From: Bacteroidota bacterium
Lineage (GTDB): Bacteria > Bacteroidota > JABWAT01
Assembly: GCA_023151185.1 (NCBI GenBank)
Contig: JAKLJL010000009.1
Coordinates: forward strand, 1 to 64,000
Direction of reading: 5' to 3'
Length of the DNA stretch: 64,000 nucleotides
The translations under genes and the position numbers were made by a program. Numbering within the stretch: the stretch's first letter is position 1; the number at the start of each line of letters is the position of its first letter. This document shows positions 41,567 to 51,198 of this stretch, one piece after another. The notes beneath the pieces are model-generated. The model worked only from the letters and a program-made list of their open reading frames with translations, did no database searches and had not been told where the DNA came from.

Positions 41567-42244
41567 TCAGTTCCAGTAAATCGAGCGAAACAACAAATTT
41601 AAGAATTTTACTGTATTGACCCAAGGATGAAGATAACTTTTGCTCGAATTATAAATTGTTCTGACCGGAACCGACTTAAAGGTGCCGCCGGAAAGAACGG
41701 TTTTTATGAGAAGTTCAGTCTCAAACATATATCCGGTTTCCCGGCAGGAGTCTGACCGATTCCCCGAAACCCGGATGGCCCGGAACCCGCATTGGGAATC
41801 AAAAATATCCTGTGACAGCCGGGTGGTAATCAGCAGGCTGGTCATCGAATTACTGAACCGCCGCGAAAAAGGCATTGCCGGATCCTGCAGGTTCCTCATT
41901 CCCAGGATCAGATCAGCCGGTGCGGCCAGGATTTGGGAAAAAAACAGTGGCAAATCCGCCGGATCATGCTGCAGATCAGAATCGAGGCAAATAATCCAGT
42001 CAGAATCCGAAAGAAGGGAAATCCCATATTTGAGGGCGGCACCCTTTCCGGAGTTCCTGTTGAGGCGGAAGCATTCGGCACCTGCCATCCGGGCCGCCTC
42101 ACGGGTATTGTCCGAACTGCCGTCATCGATGACAACCAGCCGGAAAGGTGAGCAAATCTGTTTGATTTCCCGGATCAGAACGGGGAGGGTTTGGGCAGAT
42201 TCAAATGCCGGAATGAGAACCGAAACTTTGGGATCTGGTTTCAT
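41567..42244 (-). CDS. Family 2 glycosyltransferase (polyprenol-phosphate type)
   Basis: A 225-residue GT2 protein without transmembrane helices. KVSVLIPAFESAQTLPVLI, VIDDGSSDNTREAARM (DDGS), the LDSDLQHDPADLP Mn-binding DxD region, and later QCGFRAIRVSG match dolichyl-phosphate mannose/undecaprenyl-phosphate transferases. The acceptor lipid and sugar are unknown. The stop of folP overlaps its start by 4 bases; the next start, pcm, follows immediately. Confidence 0.9.
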   Translation of the reverse strand: MKPDPKVSVLIPAFESAQTLPVLIREIKQICSPFRLVVIDDGSSDNTREAARMAGAECFRLNRNSGKGAALKYGISLLSDSDWIICLDSDLQHDPADLPLFFSQILAAPADLILGMRNLQDPAMPFSRRFSNSMTSLLITTRLSQDIFDSQCGFRAIRVSGNRSDSCRETGYMFETELLIKTVLSGGTFKSVPVRTIYNSSKSYLHPWVNTVKFLNLLFRSIYWN

Positions 42245-43083
42245 TCAAGTGATTCCGGATGAAAAAAGGCGTTCAGAATCCGGATCATGTCGGATGCACC
42301 GGCTGCATCATGTACCCTGAAGATGCGGGCCCCTTTGGCAGCAGCCAATGTTTCGGCAACCCGGCTGCCGGTTTCACGGGCTGTGACCTCCCTGCCTGTT
42401 ACCTGCCCGATCATTCTCTTTCTTGAAATTCCGGCCAGAACCGGATACCCCAAAGCCGTGACCTGATCGAGCCGGGATAAAAGTTCGTAATTATGCCGAA
42501 GGGTTTTACCGAAACCGAATCCGGGATCCAAAATCAGGTTTTGAATACCCGCTGCACGGGCTTTTTTTGCCTGAGCCTCCAGAAACCGGCAAACATCCTC
42601 TGTTACATCCTGATAAACGGGATTCATCTGCATGGTCTCTGGTTTGCCGCCGGTGTGCATCAGGATCATGGGAACTCCCAGCCGGGCAACTACCGGAATC
42701 ATTTCAGGGTCAAATGTTCCGCCGGAGATATCATTGACTACCTGGCATCCGGCAGATACGGCCTGTTCGGCGATCCGTGATTTTGTGGTATCCACTGAAA
42801 GGACGGTCCCAGGTCTTTGTGTTAAAATTCCTCTGATAACCGGTTCGAGGCGGTGCCATTCTTCCTCACTGGGAACAGGCAGGCTGCCCGGGCGGGTGCT
42901 TTCAGCCCCAAGATCCAGCCAGCCGGCGCCTGAGTCCAGAAGAGAAAGTGCATGCTGAACAGCCTTCTCCGGGTTAAGATAGGCACCCCCATCCGAAAAA
43001 CTGTCGGGTGTGATATTGACGATTCCCAGCAGCAGAAGGGACTCCGGTTCCTGGAAAAACCGGTCAGCTTGCAACGGGGTCAC
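42241..43083 (-). CDS. folP: Dihydropteroate synthase
   Basis: Condenses p-aminobenzoate with dihydropterin pyrophosphate in folate synthesis and is the sulfonamide target. The 280-residue protein has LGIVNITPDSFSDGG (phosphate loop), GAESTRPGS, DISGGTFD, the pterin site LILDPGFGFGKTLRHNYELL, and LAGISRKRMIGQVTG. It overlaps the TPR-protein gene upstream and the GT2 gene downstream by 4 bases each. Confidence 0.96.
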   Translation of the reverse strand: MTPLQADRFFQEPESLLLLGIVNITPDSFSDGGAYLNPEKAVQHALSLLDSGAGWLDLGAESTRPGSLPVPSEEEWHRLEPVIRGILTQRPGTVLSVDTTKSRIAEQAVSAGCQVVNDISGGTFDPEMIPVVARLGVPMILMHTGGKPETMQMNPVYQDVTEDVCRFLEAQAKKARAAGIQNLILDPGFGFGKTLRHNYELLSRLDQVTALGYPVLAGISRKRMIGQVTGREVTARETGSRVAETLAAAKGARIFRVHDAAGASDMIRILNAFFHPESLE

Positions 43084-44732
43084 TGCTCAATTACCGGCGG
43101 AATTTCTTTATTCAGCTGGCGCCAGGTATTCCGGTCCAGTTCCCGGATCCGCTTATAGGCACTTGCAGCAATTTTGTCGGTTTCGCTGGTTCTTTTTTTC
43201 ACACGAAGGACGTAGTGTTTAACTGCATTGGCAGTATCTGCCATTTCTTCATAGGTGGCGGCAAGATACATGTGGGCATTGCCATTATCGCGCAGCTTCA
43301 GGTTTCCTGTAAAATAATAAAGGGTCGAATCATGTTTGGACTGGTAGTAAAAATTCATCCCCATATAAAACCAGGCGTCGGGATTCCCGGGCGAGAGTGA
43401 AAGGATCCTGGTAAACAGCGGTCGGGATGCCTGGAAATCACGGGCCATAATTTTAAGTTTCCAGAGGTTCAGAAGGGCATCCAGATAATTCGGATTCAAG
43501 TCTGCGGCAGTCTGGTAATGCTCAATCGCCCGTCCGCCTTTAATATCCTGAAGGTCCCGTTCCTCTTCAAGAAGCTGCCCGATAAAGAAATAGGCTTCCG
43601 CTGAAAACGGGTTCAGGTTCAGGGCTTTTCTAAGCAGCCCGCCCTGTGAATTGAATCTTTCACCGCCAAGGAATTCAAAATTCATCCAACGGCTTTTGTG
43701 CAGGCGACCCAGATTAACATAGGCTTTATCGTTATACGGATCGAGAAACCAGGCAGCTTTTGCGGCATTGTCGGCGTTTTCAAACTCACCTTTATAGAGA
43801 TAGAAATCGGCAAGCTGATTCATATAATCAGCGTTGGCGGTATCTTTTTTAACGGCACCGAGCAGGTAAAAGTTAGCCTTGTTGATCCATTCATGCCGCT
43901 GTACCGAATCCAGAGCTGTCACCTTTGCCAATTCGAAACAGGCTTTCCCATAGTAAAACGGATAGATGGCTGAAGCTGAATCCGGTTTGGCAAGCGGTTC
44001 GGTCAGAGTCAGAATTTCCTTCCATTCCGAACGGCTGGCCAGGTCTTTCAGATGAAAAAAGTCGGCCAGTTGTTTCGGATTTTCGGGAAATGCAGACCGG
44101 ATTCCATCGACCAGACGGGATTCGGCAATTTTCAGGTCGGGGTACAATTGCTGAAGGACCTGGTTGGAGGCAGAAAGCAGTACCATCCGGTAATCTTCTG
44201 ACGGTTCAGGTTCGATCGTTGCATATTTTTCAATTCCGCCGTACCGGGTATCATACATGTTCAGCTTCCACCGGCCGTCTGCTTCAAGTTCCGGGAAAAC
44301 GACAAATTGGATATTGTGGTATCTGACCTGATTCAGAATTGAATCCGGGTTGGTCCACCCGTGAGAGTTGAAATACCGGATAACCGATTCCTGATCGACA
44401 GCATGATACCGTTCGGGATATGCCCTTCGCAGAACTTCATTCAGGAAAAAGGGAAAAGCTTTCTGTTCGGAAGTGGCTGTTTCTGAAACAACCGGGGCAA
44501 TCACCACATTCGGGATGATGGGTTTGGCCGGAAAAATGAGCAGAAGCAGGCTGTACAGGAATAAACTGGCTCCGGTCGAGATGATCAGGTTCCGGATGTA
44601 CCTGCGCCGTGTCATCAGCTCACTGCTGTAAAACACGTAAGAAATGACGGAAATTATTACCAAATAGGTGATGAAAAAGGCCCAGATTCCACCGGGAACC
44701 GAGCCGTTGATCATCATTCTGAAATCAACCAT
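43080..44732 (-). CDS. Membrane-anchored TPR protein
   Basis: A 550-residue protein with two hydrophobic helices near the N-terminus (about residues 15-33 and 50-68) and a large C-terminal region of TPR repeats from about residue 240, for example AYVNLGRLHKSRWMNFEFLG, AIEHYQTAADLNPNYLDALL and LSPGNPDAWFYMGMNFYYQS. Between them lies a domain of unknown type (VVIAPVVSETATSEQKAFPF, FVVFPELEADGRWKLNMYDT), which resembles the periplasmic FlgO/CsgG-like fold of some Bacteroidota proteins. It heads the folP series under a predicted promoter. Function is not known. Confidence 0.75.
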   Translation of the reverse strand: MVDFRMMINGSVPGGIWAFFITYLVIISVISYVFYSSELMTRRRYIRNLIISTGASLFLYSLLLLIFPAKPIIPNVVIAPVVSETATSEQKAFPFFLNEVLRRAYPERYHAVDQESVIRYFNSHGWTNPDSILNQVRYHNIQFVVFPELEADGRWKLNMYDTRYGGIEKYATIEPEPSEDYRMVLLSASNQVLQQLYPDLKIAESRLVDGIRSAFPENPKQLADFFHLKDLASRSEWKEILTLTEPLAKPDSASAIYPFYYGKACFELAKVTALDSVQRHEWINKANFYLLGAVKKDTANADYMNQLADFYLYKGEFENADNAAKAAWFLDPYNDKAYVNLGRLHKSRWMNFEFLGGERFNSQGGLLRKALNLNPFSAEAYFFIGQLLEEERDLQDIKGGRAIEHYQTAADLNPNYLDALLNLWKLKIMARDFQASRPLFTRILSLSPGNPDAWFYMGMNFYYQSKHDSTLYYFTGNLKLRDNGNAHMYLAATYEEMADTANAVKHYVLRVKKRTSETDKIAASAYKRIRELDRNTWRQLNKEIPPVIEQ

Positions 44733-44768
44733 AAAAGATATCCTTGTCTGATCCGGCCATTATACCTT

Positions 44769-44796
44769 CAAAGATAGGCGGAGTTCCCTGCCCAAA
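44769..44796 (-). promoter_or_regulatory. Promoter of the TPR-folP series
   Basis: On the minus strand TATCTTTG (44769-44776) is an exact TAnnTTTG element, 37 bases ahead of the TPR start codon. The upstream partner is less sure: TTTG (44793-44796) is only 16 bases away, and the favoured 20-base position has TTC. Confidence 0.5.
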
Positions 44797-44826
44797 GAAA
44801 AACGGTGCAGGGAAATCAGAATGATC

Positions 44827-45804
44827 TCAGGGGATCAGGACGATTTTTCCGAGCGCCCGCGTGGTTGAAATCGAGTCATGTGCTTTCCCGGCTTCTTCAA
44901 GGGAAAATTCTTTGGCAATGACCGGTGAAAGGGCACCTGACCGGAAGCCATCTGAAAGGGCATGGTGGATTTCTCTGAAGTCACCCTCCGTCGCATTCCG
45001 GAGTGCCAGTCCGGTAATAGTGGCATCCCGTGACATGATGTCCCGGGGTGTGATTTCGACCGGACCTCTGCTGCCAACCACGACAACACGGCCGAAGGTT
45101 TTCAGCAGGGCAAGATCCTTCCCAAGATTGAGATCAGCCATCATTTCGAGAATAATATCAACTCCGTTTCCTTCAGTAATGGTCATGATTGACGCAAAGT
45201 GATCGGGATCGGTATGATCAACCACGGCGCCGGCACCCTGGCTTTTCAGGAGGGATGCCCCGGCAGAAGACCCCGCAGAGGCGATAACCTGAAGCCCTTT
45301 CCACCGGGCAAGCTGGATGGCAGCCAGCCCAACGCCGCCAGATCCGCCGTGAACCAGAACGGATTCTCCCGGTTTGGCACCTGCCTTTTGTATCAATGCA
45401 CGGTAAGCCGTTCCGTAGGGCACATGCAGAGTTGCCCCCTGCGAAAAGGAAAGCTGCCCGGGAAGCGGAAAAACCTGTCCGGCACGGGCAAGGGCAAATT
45501 CAGCATAACTGCCGGTTAAATTTCCTGCGGCATAAACCCGGTCACCCGGCTTAAAGGTAACCACACCTTCACCGGTTTTTTCGACAGTTCCCGCCAGATC
45601 AATTCCCGGTGTGTACGGACAAACCGGATTGTACCCCTGAATTCCTGCCCGCAGGTAGGTGTCTACCGGATTTACACCGGCTGCCAGGACCCGGATCAGA
45701 ATCTGCCCCGGACCAGGTTCAGGTACGGGAAGCGTGCTGATCTTCAAAACTGAAGAATCACCGGTTGCGGCAACGACGACGGCTCTCATTTTTTTTACTG
45801 GCAT
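44827..45804 (-). CDS. Zinc-independent quinone oxidoreductase (MDR family)
   Basis: A 325-residue medium-chain reductase of the QOR class. RVLAAGVNPVDTYLRAG is the N-terminal catalytic-domain motif, PGIDLAGTVEKTGEGV follows, and VLVHGGSGGVGLAAIQLARW is the NADPH Rossmann loop. There is no structural-zinc cysteine cluster and the catalytic-zinc cysteine is absent, as in quinone oxidoreductases. AGGA five bases ahead supports ATG 45804, although an ATG five codons in (MRAVVVAATG) would fit many homologues. A TATCTTTA element 97-104 bases upstream of the start may be its promoter. Confidence 0.9.
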   Translation of the reverse strand: MPVKKMRAVVVAATGDSSVLKISTLPVPEPGPGQILIRVLAAGVNPVDTYLRAGIQGYNPVCPYTPGIDLAGTVEKTGEGVVTFKPGDRVYAAGNLTGSYAEFALARAGQVFPLPGQLSFSQGATLHVPYGTAYRALIQKAGAKPGESVLVHGGSGGVGLAAIQLARWKGLQVIASAGSSAGASLLKSQGAGAVVDHTDPDHFASIMTITEGNGVDIILEMMADLNLGKDLALLKTFGRVVVVGSRGPVEITPRDIMSRDATITGLALRNATEGDFREIHHALSDGFRSGALSPVIAKEFSLEEAGKAHDSISTTRALGKIVLIP

Positions 45805-46020
45805 TGCTGTCCTTCCATCCTGAATAGGAATCCGGTTGGTTTTTGACGTCTTCTTAACCGGATAATTAAATCTGATCCGAATGCTTTACTTATTTAGGTG
45901 TAAAGATAGAAGAAACCGGGGGAAATTGAAAGCAGGCGAATGGAAGGGCTTTTATGCCCGGGAGTAGGTTGGAAAACTCTATCAGATCCGGATTCAGAAT
46001 GGTGGATTTTAACCGGCTAT

Positions 46021-46050
46021 CCCCTCCGGAGCCAGAATCTGCCGGAGGGG
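46021..46050 (-). terminator. Hairpin behind cysK
   Basis: CCCCTCCGG (46021-46029) and CCGGAGGGG (46042-46050) form a perfect 9-bp stem over a 12-base loop, extended outward by AACCGG and CCGGGTT. It is 45 bases behind the cysK stop. The better T-run follows on the plus strand (GGGTTTTGCTTTTTG), where no gene precedes it, so it may mainly block antisense transcription. Confidence 0.6.
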
Positions 46051-46094
46051 CCGGGTTTTGCTTTTTGTCGGTTAAAAGGCAGCCTGTACCCTGA

Positions 46095-47009
46095 TCAGTA
46101 CAGACCTTCAATAGAGAGATACCGTTCACCGGTATCGTAAGAAAAGGTGAGAATTCTGGCACCGTCCTGTATCTCGGTAAGTTTTTTCGCAACTGCAGCC
46201 AGGGATGCGCCTGAGGAAATACCCACAAACAACCCTTCTTCCCGTGCTGCCCGGCCGGCATATTCAAAGGCTTCATCTTTCGAAACCTGAATGACACCAT
46301 CCAGAACATCGGTATGGAGATTTGCCGGAATGAATCCTGCGCCGATACCCTGAATCGGGTGCGGACCAGGGGAACCGCCCGAAATGACCGGAGAAAGGGC
46401 CGGTTCAACCGCATAAACTTTCAGTCCCGGGTATAAGGGTTTCAGAACTTCAGCAACACCGGTGATGTGCCCGCCGGTTCCAACACCGGTAATGAGATAG
46501 TCAAGGCCATCCGGGAAATCTTTCAGGATTTCCTGTGCGGTTGTTCGGGCATGAACGGTAATATTTGCCGGATTCTCGAACTGCATGGGAATCCAGGAAT
46601 CCGGTGTTTCGGCCGCCAGTTCACGTGCCTTTTCAATGGCGCCTTTCATTCCCTTTTCACGGGGGGTCAGTTCAAAGGTGGCTCCGTAAGCAGCCATCAG
46701 TCGCCGGCGTTCGACCGACATGGACTCCGGCATGACCAGAACAAGTTTGTATCCTTTAACAGCAGCAACCAGTGCCAGCCCGACACCGGTATTGCCCGAG
46801 GTCGGCTCGATGATAACCGAATGCGGTTTCAGGATTCCGCGGGCTTCGGCATCTTCAATCATGGCCAGGGCAATCCGGTCCTTGATGCTTCCGCCGGGAT
46901 TCGATTTTTCCAGCTTGGTAAAAACAGTGACATTCCGGTCCGCAAAAAGTTTATTGATCCGGATGTGGGGGGTATTTCCGATAGTATCCAATACAGAATG
47001 ATAACTCAT
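46095..47009 (-). CDS. cysK: O-acetylserine sulfhydrylase (cysteine synthase)
   Basis: Makes cysteine from O-acetylserine and sulfide with PLP. The 304-residue protein shows [20 protein letters not shown] with the PLP lysine, the substrate loop [30 protein letters not shown] for the phosphate, and [13 protein letters not shown] near the C-terminus. AGGAA six bases before ATG 47009 decides the start; the open frame continues upstream to 47093. It follows cysE by 132 bases on the same strand, so O-acetylserine production and use are encoded together. Confidence 0.95.
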   Translation of the reverse strand: MSYHSVLDTIGNTPHIRINKLFADRNVTVFTKLEKSNPGGSIKDRIALAMIEDAEARGILKPHSVIIEPTSGNTGVGLALVAAVKGYKLVLVMPESMSVERRRLMAAYGATFELTPREKGMKGAIEKARELAAETPDSWIPMQFENPANITVHARTTAQEILKDFPDGLDYLITGVGTGGHITGVAEVLKPLYPGLKVYAVEPALSPVISGGSPGPHPIQGIGAGFIPANLHTDVLDGVIQVSKDEAFEYAGRAAREEGLFVGISSGASLAAVAKKLTEIQDGARILTFSYDTGERYLSIEGLY

Positions 47010-47141
47010 GGTAATTTCCTGAAGAAAGTGAGAAGTTTTAGGGGTACAGTAAGTCCGGGGAAAAATCAACAACTGGGGCCGGGAAGCCCGCAACAGAGGC
47101 AGCAGCAGAAAACAGATGGATGTGAGGACTGCCGGCTCATA

Positions 47142-47996
47142 TCAGATAAAAAATTCAATGGAATTTTCGTTAAACCGGCTGTTCCGGATTTTAACTTCAC
47201 TTTTGTGATAGACAACAGAAAAGGGAGCCACACTCTCTGTCAACCACACATTTCCGCCGATAACCGAGTCGTGACCGATTACCGTGTCACCGCCGAGAAT
47301 TGTGGCCCCCGAATAGATAATGACATTGTCTTCAAGAGTTGGATGCCGTCTGGTTCTGGCCATTGATTTCTCGACACTCAAGGCCCCCAGAGTCACTCCC
47401 TGATACAGTTTAACACCGTTTCCGATAACAGAGGTTTCACCGATCACAATCCCGGTTCCGTGATCAATACAGAACCCTTTCCCGATTTGGGCACCGGGGT
47501 GGATGTCGATCCCGGTCCGTTCATGAGCCAGTTCGGCCATCATTCTGGGCAGAACCGGCACAGATTCCCTGTAAAAAAAGGAGGCAATCCGGTAAATGGA
47601 AATGGCTGCAAATCCGGGATATGTCGAAATCACCTCATCCAGACAGGTGGCTGCAGGATCCCCTTTGAAAATGGCCTCAGCATCCGATAAAATAGTTTGG
47701 TGAATTCCCGGCAGGCCGGCAAAAAAACGGTTGACAGTTTCCTCCGGTTTCAGATTTTCTTCCGTTACCAGATCCAGAAACATGGTCAGTTCAGTGGCAA
47801 GAATTTCGAGCCTTTCCTCAATTTGAACCGAATTCAGGTCTTCAGGTTCGCCATGCTGAGGAAACATCAGATTAATCAGATCATCCACAAACCGGGTAAC
47901 CCGTCCTTTCGGCAGGGAAGCCGATCCGGCATCTGACCTGAAGGCAAAGAGGTGCCGGGTCAGTTCTTCGGGAATATGTCCGGTTTTAATGATCAT
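47142..47996 (-). CDS. cysE: Serine O-acetyltransferase
   Basis: Acetylates serine with acetyl-CoA, the first step of cysteine synthesis. The 284-residue protein has an N-terminal helical domain (about 1-160) and a left-handed beta-helix of hexapeptide repeats (about 170-280): IDIHPGAQIGKGFCIDHGTG, the catalytic histidine region DHGTGIVIGETSVIGNGVKL, and TRRHPTLEDNVIIYSGATIL. It is longer than the CysE of E. coli at the N-terminus and shaped like the SerAT type with cysK beside it. No regulatory element is seen in the 187-base gap upstream. Confidence 0.94.
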   Translation of the reverse strand: MIIKTGHIPEELTRHLFAFRSDAGSASLPKGRVTRFVDDLINLMFPQHGEPEDLNSVQIEERLEILATELTMFLDLVTEENLKPEETVNRFFAGLPGIHQTILSDAEAIFKGDPAATCLDEVISTYPGFAAISIYRIASFFYRESVPVLPRMMAELAHERTGIDIHPGAQIGKGFCIDHGTGIVIGETSVIGNGVKLYQGVTLGALSVEKSMARTRRHPTLEDNVIIYSGATILGGDTVIGHDSVIGGNVWLTESVAPFSVVYHKSEVKIRNSRFNENSIEFFI

Positions 47997-48183
47997 AAAT
48001 CTGTACTTTTTTGTTAAAATTACTGACCGGGCAGAAAAGTTCCAAAACCGGTGCAGATTCTTTTTAGATCATCGGGAAAAAATATTCAGAAAAAGGAAGT
48101 ATTTCCGGATAACCTGCGATGTTTTTGGCCTGGATACCGGAAAAACAAAAAAATATCCGATGCGGACGGGAAGGTTTGGATCT

Positions 48184-48897
48184 TTAATCCAGTTTTCCTT
48201 TCAGGGAGTTGTAATCTTTGACCAGTTCAGAAAGAAACAGCTCCGGCAGCAGATCAGAAGTAATCCCAAGTTTTCTTTCCAGGTTGGTTTTAAGTGTCTG
48301 GGTCATTTTTATTTTGGTTGCCCGGTTATTCCTGTCAGCCGGGAGGTACATCACTTCCCGGATTGTTTCAATTTCCGTTTCGGACAGATTTACTGCCTGC
48401 GGAAACCGGACTACCCGGTTCTCATCGACCGGAGTGAACACAGAATATTTGAGATCCTGGGCTGATTTCAGTTTAATAACTGTTGTACCGGCGGCAATAT
48501 CACCCAACCGCTGCCCTTTTCCATTGATCAGAATGGTAACAACCGCCACCGAGCCGCCAGAAATCCCAATGTCAATGAGTCTGAACATCCACCGGATGAG
48601 ATAGCTGGAAACAGACGGCTGAACCCCATCCATCCGGATGACTTTGATTGCCATCATTTTTTTTCCAAGAGACTGCCCGTCGAAGGCCAGTTCCATTATC
48701 AGATCGTAAAGAAAAATGGGAAGCAAAATCAGGACTAAGGAAAAAGGGCCCAAAAAAACAGTGGTAAGCATGGCAAACAGTTCCCAGGCGAAAATGATGC
48801 AGAAATCCACAATTCCTGCAAGCACCCTGTCAGAAACCCCGGCTATCGGGTATTCCATGTTTACGTGCTGGTGGGTTTCAATTTGAATGGTTTCCAT
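48184..48897 (-). CDS. RDD-family membrane protein
   Basis: A 237-residue protein with three or four hydrophobic segments and the RDD motif order: YPIAGVSDRVLAGIVDFCII (Arg-Asp in SDRVLAGIVD), FDGQSLGKKMMAIKVIRMDG, and QRLGDIAAGTTVIKLK. RDD proteins are proposed transporters or membrane-stress factors; some act in Na+/H+ exchange. It ends the MoxR/DUF58 cluster, starting 3 bases behind DUF58. Confidence 0.87.
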   Translation of the reverse strand: METIQIETHQHVNMEYPIAGVSDRVLAGIVDFCIIFAWELFAMLTTVFLGPFSLVLILLPIFLYDLIMELAFDGQSLGKKMMAIKVIRMDGVQPSVSSYLIRWMFRLIDIGISGGSVAVVTILINGKGQRLGDIAAGTTVIKLKSAQDLKYSVFTPVDENRVVRFPQAVNLSETEIETIREVMYLPADRNNRATKIKMTQTLKTNLERKLGITSDLLPELFLSELVKDYNSLKGKLD

Positions 48898-48900
48898 TGA

Positions 48901-50223
48901 TCAGATTATTCCACGGGATTTAAGTTCGAGATATTGGCTCAGAGTATCAGTGGTCAGGTGGTCAGGAGTAGTTAAAACCGGATAAATTCCGTGTCTCTTC
49001 AATTCCAGCACCATCTGTTTTTTGTTCAGGTCAAGCATTTCTGCAAGTGATTTCCGGTAGATTCCGTGCAAATCACGGGCGGGAGTCTGTCTCAGGGAGT
49101 CAAGTTCTGTATTTTCAAAAAAAATGACAACCAGCACGTGGATTCTGGATAAGACTTTAAGGTAGGGCAACATCCGTTCCATGGCCGGCAGAGTTTCGGG
49201 ATTGGTGAAGAACAACAAAAGGCTGCGGGTTGATACCCGTGTTCTGAAGGTCTGGACCAGTAATTGAAAATCTGACTCACGGAAAGTGGTCGCCTGGTTG
49301 TAAAGCAAGCTCAGAATTTTCCTGATCTGCCCCGATTTTTTTTCAGCACCCAGAAAAGTATAAATCTGATCCGAAAAGGTAACAAGTCCTGCTTTATCGT
49401 CTTTCTTCAGAGCAATATTCAGGATGGCGAGTGACGAATTAATAGCATAATCCAAATAAGAAATGCCGTTAAAAGACCGTTTCATTGTTCTGCCCAGATC
49501 AATTACCGCATAGACAGCCTGACTTTTTTCATCCTGAAACTGGTTCACCATCAGTTTATTCAGTTTGGCCGCGGCTTTCCAGTTCAGTGTTCTGATGTCA
49601 TCCCCGGTTACGTATTCCCGAACCTGTTCAAACTCCATGGAATGACCGATTCTTCTGACCTTCCTCATGCCGGAATCGGCCACCCGTCCAGAAAATGCCA
49701 TCAGCTCATATTTTTTCATCTGAAGAAAAGAGGGGTACACGGGAACACCGGCAGCGGCAGTCAAAATAATCCGTTTAAGGGCAAGTCCGGCAGGACCGGA
49801 AACCAAAGTGATCAGGTCTCCCCAGAAATAAAGCCCCCGTTTCTGGGGGAAAACCCGGTAAGTAACCTGATGGGTTTCCCGGGGTGGCAGACCGAACCGG
49901 AACCGGGAAGTTCTGACCTGAAACTCAGCCGGAAGTTCATCGAGAAGAGTAAGCCGCAGGGTGTGATCCGATGAATTTCTGACCTGAATCCGGATTTCGT
50001 TTTCATCACCCAGTGATAAGCGTTCAGGAGTTTTTCTTACAGCAGAAACGGCACCGGTTAGTCTGGAGACCAAAACCAGATCAGCAAGGGTCATCAGCAC
50101 CAGGCCGGCCAGCAGCAGGTGAACGAGAACCAGCAAACCCGGCAGGAAAAAAGCCGCCAGATACCCGGCAGAAAGGGCCGCAAGACTCAGAAAAAACCGG
50201 GAGGTCAGGAAGAGATGCTTCAT
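48901..50223 (-). CDS. DUF58-domain protein
   Basis: A 440-residue protein with two N-terminal hydrophobic helices (about 5-50), a Ig-like region and a DUF58 domain with the signature YVTGDDIRTLNWKAAAKLNK (about residue 200) and a von Willebrand A-like fold (AVIDLGRTMKRSFNG, aspartate of a degenerate MIDAS). DUF58 proteins partner with MoxR ATPases as chaperone-type modules. It overlaps nothing but is 3 bases from both its neighbours. Confidence 0.92.
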   Translation of the reverse strand: MKHLFLTSRFFLSLAALSAGYLAAFFLPGLLVLVHLLLAGLVLMTLADLVLVSRLTGAVSAVRKTPERLSLGDENEIRIQVRNSSDHTLRLTLLDELPAEFQVRTSRFRFGLPPRETHQVTYRVFPQKRGLYFWGDLITLVSGPAGLALKRIILTAAAGVPVYPSFLQMKKYELMAFSGRVADSGMRKVRRIGHSMEFEQVREYVTGDDIRTLNWKAAAKLNKLMVNQFQDEKSQAVYAVIDLGRTMKRSFNGISYLDYAINSSLAILNIALKKDDKAGLVTFSDQIYTFLGAEKKSGQIRKILSLLYNQATTFRESDFQLLVQTFRTRVSTRSLLLFFTNPETLPAMERMLPYLKVLSRIHVLVVIFFENTELDSLRQTPARDLHGIYRKSLAEMLDLNKKQMVLELKRHGIYPVLTTPDHLTTDTLSQYLELKSRGII

Positions 50224-50226
50224 GAA

Positions 50227-51198
50227 TTATCTGGGAACTTCGGTTTGATGCAGCAGGTTCTTCAGGACCTGATCCGGCGTTTTTCCTTCAAGTTCAGCTT
50301 CAGCAGTGAGCAGAATGCGGTGCCTTAATACCGGCAATGCCATCGATTTGATATCGTCCGGAGTAATGAAATCACGGCCATTCATCACTGCAGAAGCTCT
50401 GGCTGCCGAAAGCAGGGCTAAGGCTGCACGGGGTGATCCGCCCAGAAAAATGTCTTTGGTTTCACGGGTCAGCCGAACCAGTCTGACCAGATATCCGATC
50501 AGTTCTTCAGAGGCATGAACCTGTTGGGTCATAGCCTTCAGGGCTATCAGTTGATCCTTTCCGATGACCGGCTTCAGTTTGGGAATCCGGTCGGTAACCG
50601 GTTCGGATAAAGTTTCCAGAAGAAGGCGTGTTTCTTCCTCAAGCGGCGGGTAGGAAATCAGAATGTTAAACAGAAACCGGTCCAGTTCAGCTTCAGGCAG
50701 CCGGTAAGTGCCTTCATGATCCACAGGGTTTTGCGTAGCAATTACCATAAAGGGTCTGGCCATCGGCCGGGTTACCCCGTCTACCGTTACCTGTTTCTCT
50801 TCCATTACTTCAAACAGCGCACTTTGGGTTTTTGCCGGGGCCCGGTTGACTTCATCAATCAGAACCAGTTGGGCAAAAACCGGACCTGGACGGAATTCAA
50901 AGGCTTTTTCTGCGGAAACAAAAACCGGGGTCCCGACAATGTCTGAGGGCATCAGGTCTGGGGTGAACTGAATGCGGCTGAAACTAAGATCCAGGCATCG
51001 GGAAAGCAGCCTGACTGCCCACGTTTTTCCCAAACCGGGAACGCCTTCGATCAGGACATGACCTTCAGCCAGCAGGGCTGCCGTAAGCAGATCGGCAACT
51101 TCGGGCTGGCCGGCAATGTGAGCATTAAACACGGTCCGGATCGCATTGATCCATTCAGAGGCTTGTTCAGGATTGAGTTGTTTTTCCGGGTTTTCCAT
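50227..51198 (-). CDS. MoxR-family AAA+ ATPase
   Basis: A 323-residue AAA+ ATPase with Walker A VLIEGVPGLGKTWAVRLLSR (residues about 52-72), Walker B LVLIDEVNRAPAKTQSALF, sensor 1 VIATQNPVDHEGTYRLPEAE and the C-terminal arginine region RHRILL. MoxR ATPases act as chaperones that insert metals or cofactors into, or remodel, partner complexes and typically need a DUF58/VWA partner, present next door. The start overlaps the end of DUF4350 by 32 bases. Confidence 0.95.
   Translation of the reverse strand: MENPEKQLNPEQASEWINAIRTVFNAHIAGQPEVADLLTAALLAEGHVLIEGVPGLGKTWAVRLLSRCLDLSFSRIQFTPDLMPSDIVGTPVFVSAEKAFEFRPGPVFAQLVLIDEVNRAPAKTQSALFEVMEEKQVTVDGVTRPMARPFMVIATQNPVDHEGTYRLPEAELDRFLFNILISYPPLEEETRLLLETLSEPVTDRIPKLKPVIGKDQLIALKAMTQQVHASEELIGYLVRLVRLTRETKDIFLGGSPRAALALLSAARASAVMNGRDFITPDDIKSMALPVLRHRILLTAEAELEGKTPDQVLKNLLHQTEVPR

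Noticed and set aside
47010-47141. Riboswitch or T-box ahead of cysK
   Set aside because: No S-box, T-box or terminator-antiterminator pairing is visible; the 132-base gap is probably just the cysE-cysK spacer.
46467-47366. A 299-codon open frame on the plus strand opposite cysK and cysE
   Set aside because: The minus-strand frame gives textbook cysteine synthase and serine acetyltransferase motifs. The antisense frame has no recognisable domain, no ribosome binding site and crosses two genes; it is a by-product of codon bias.
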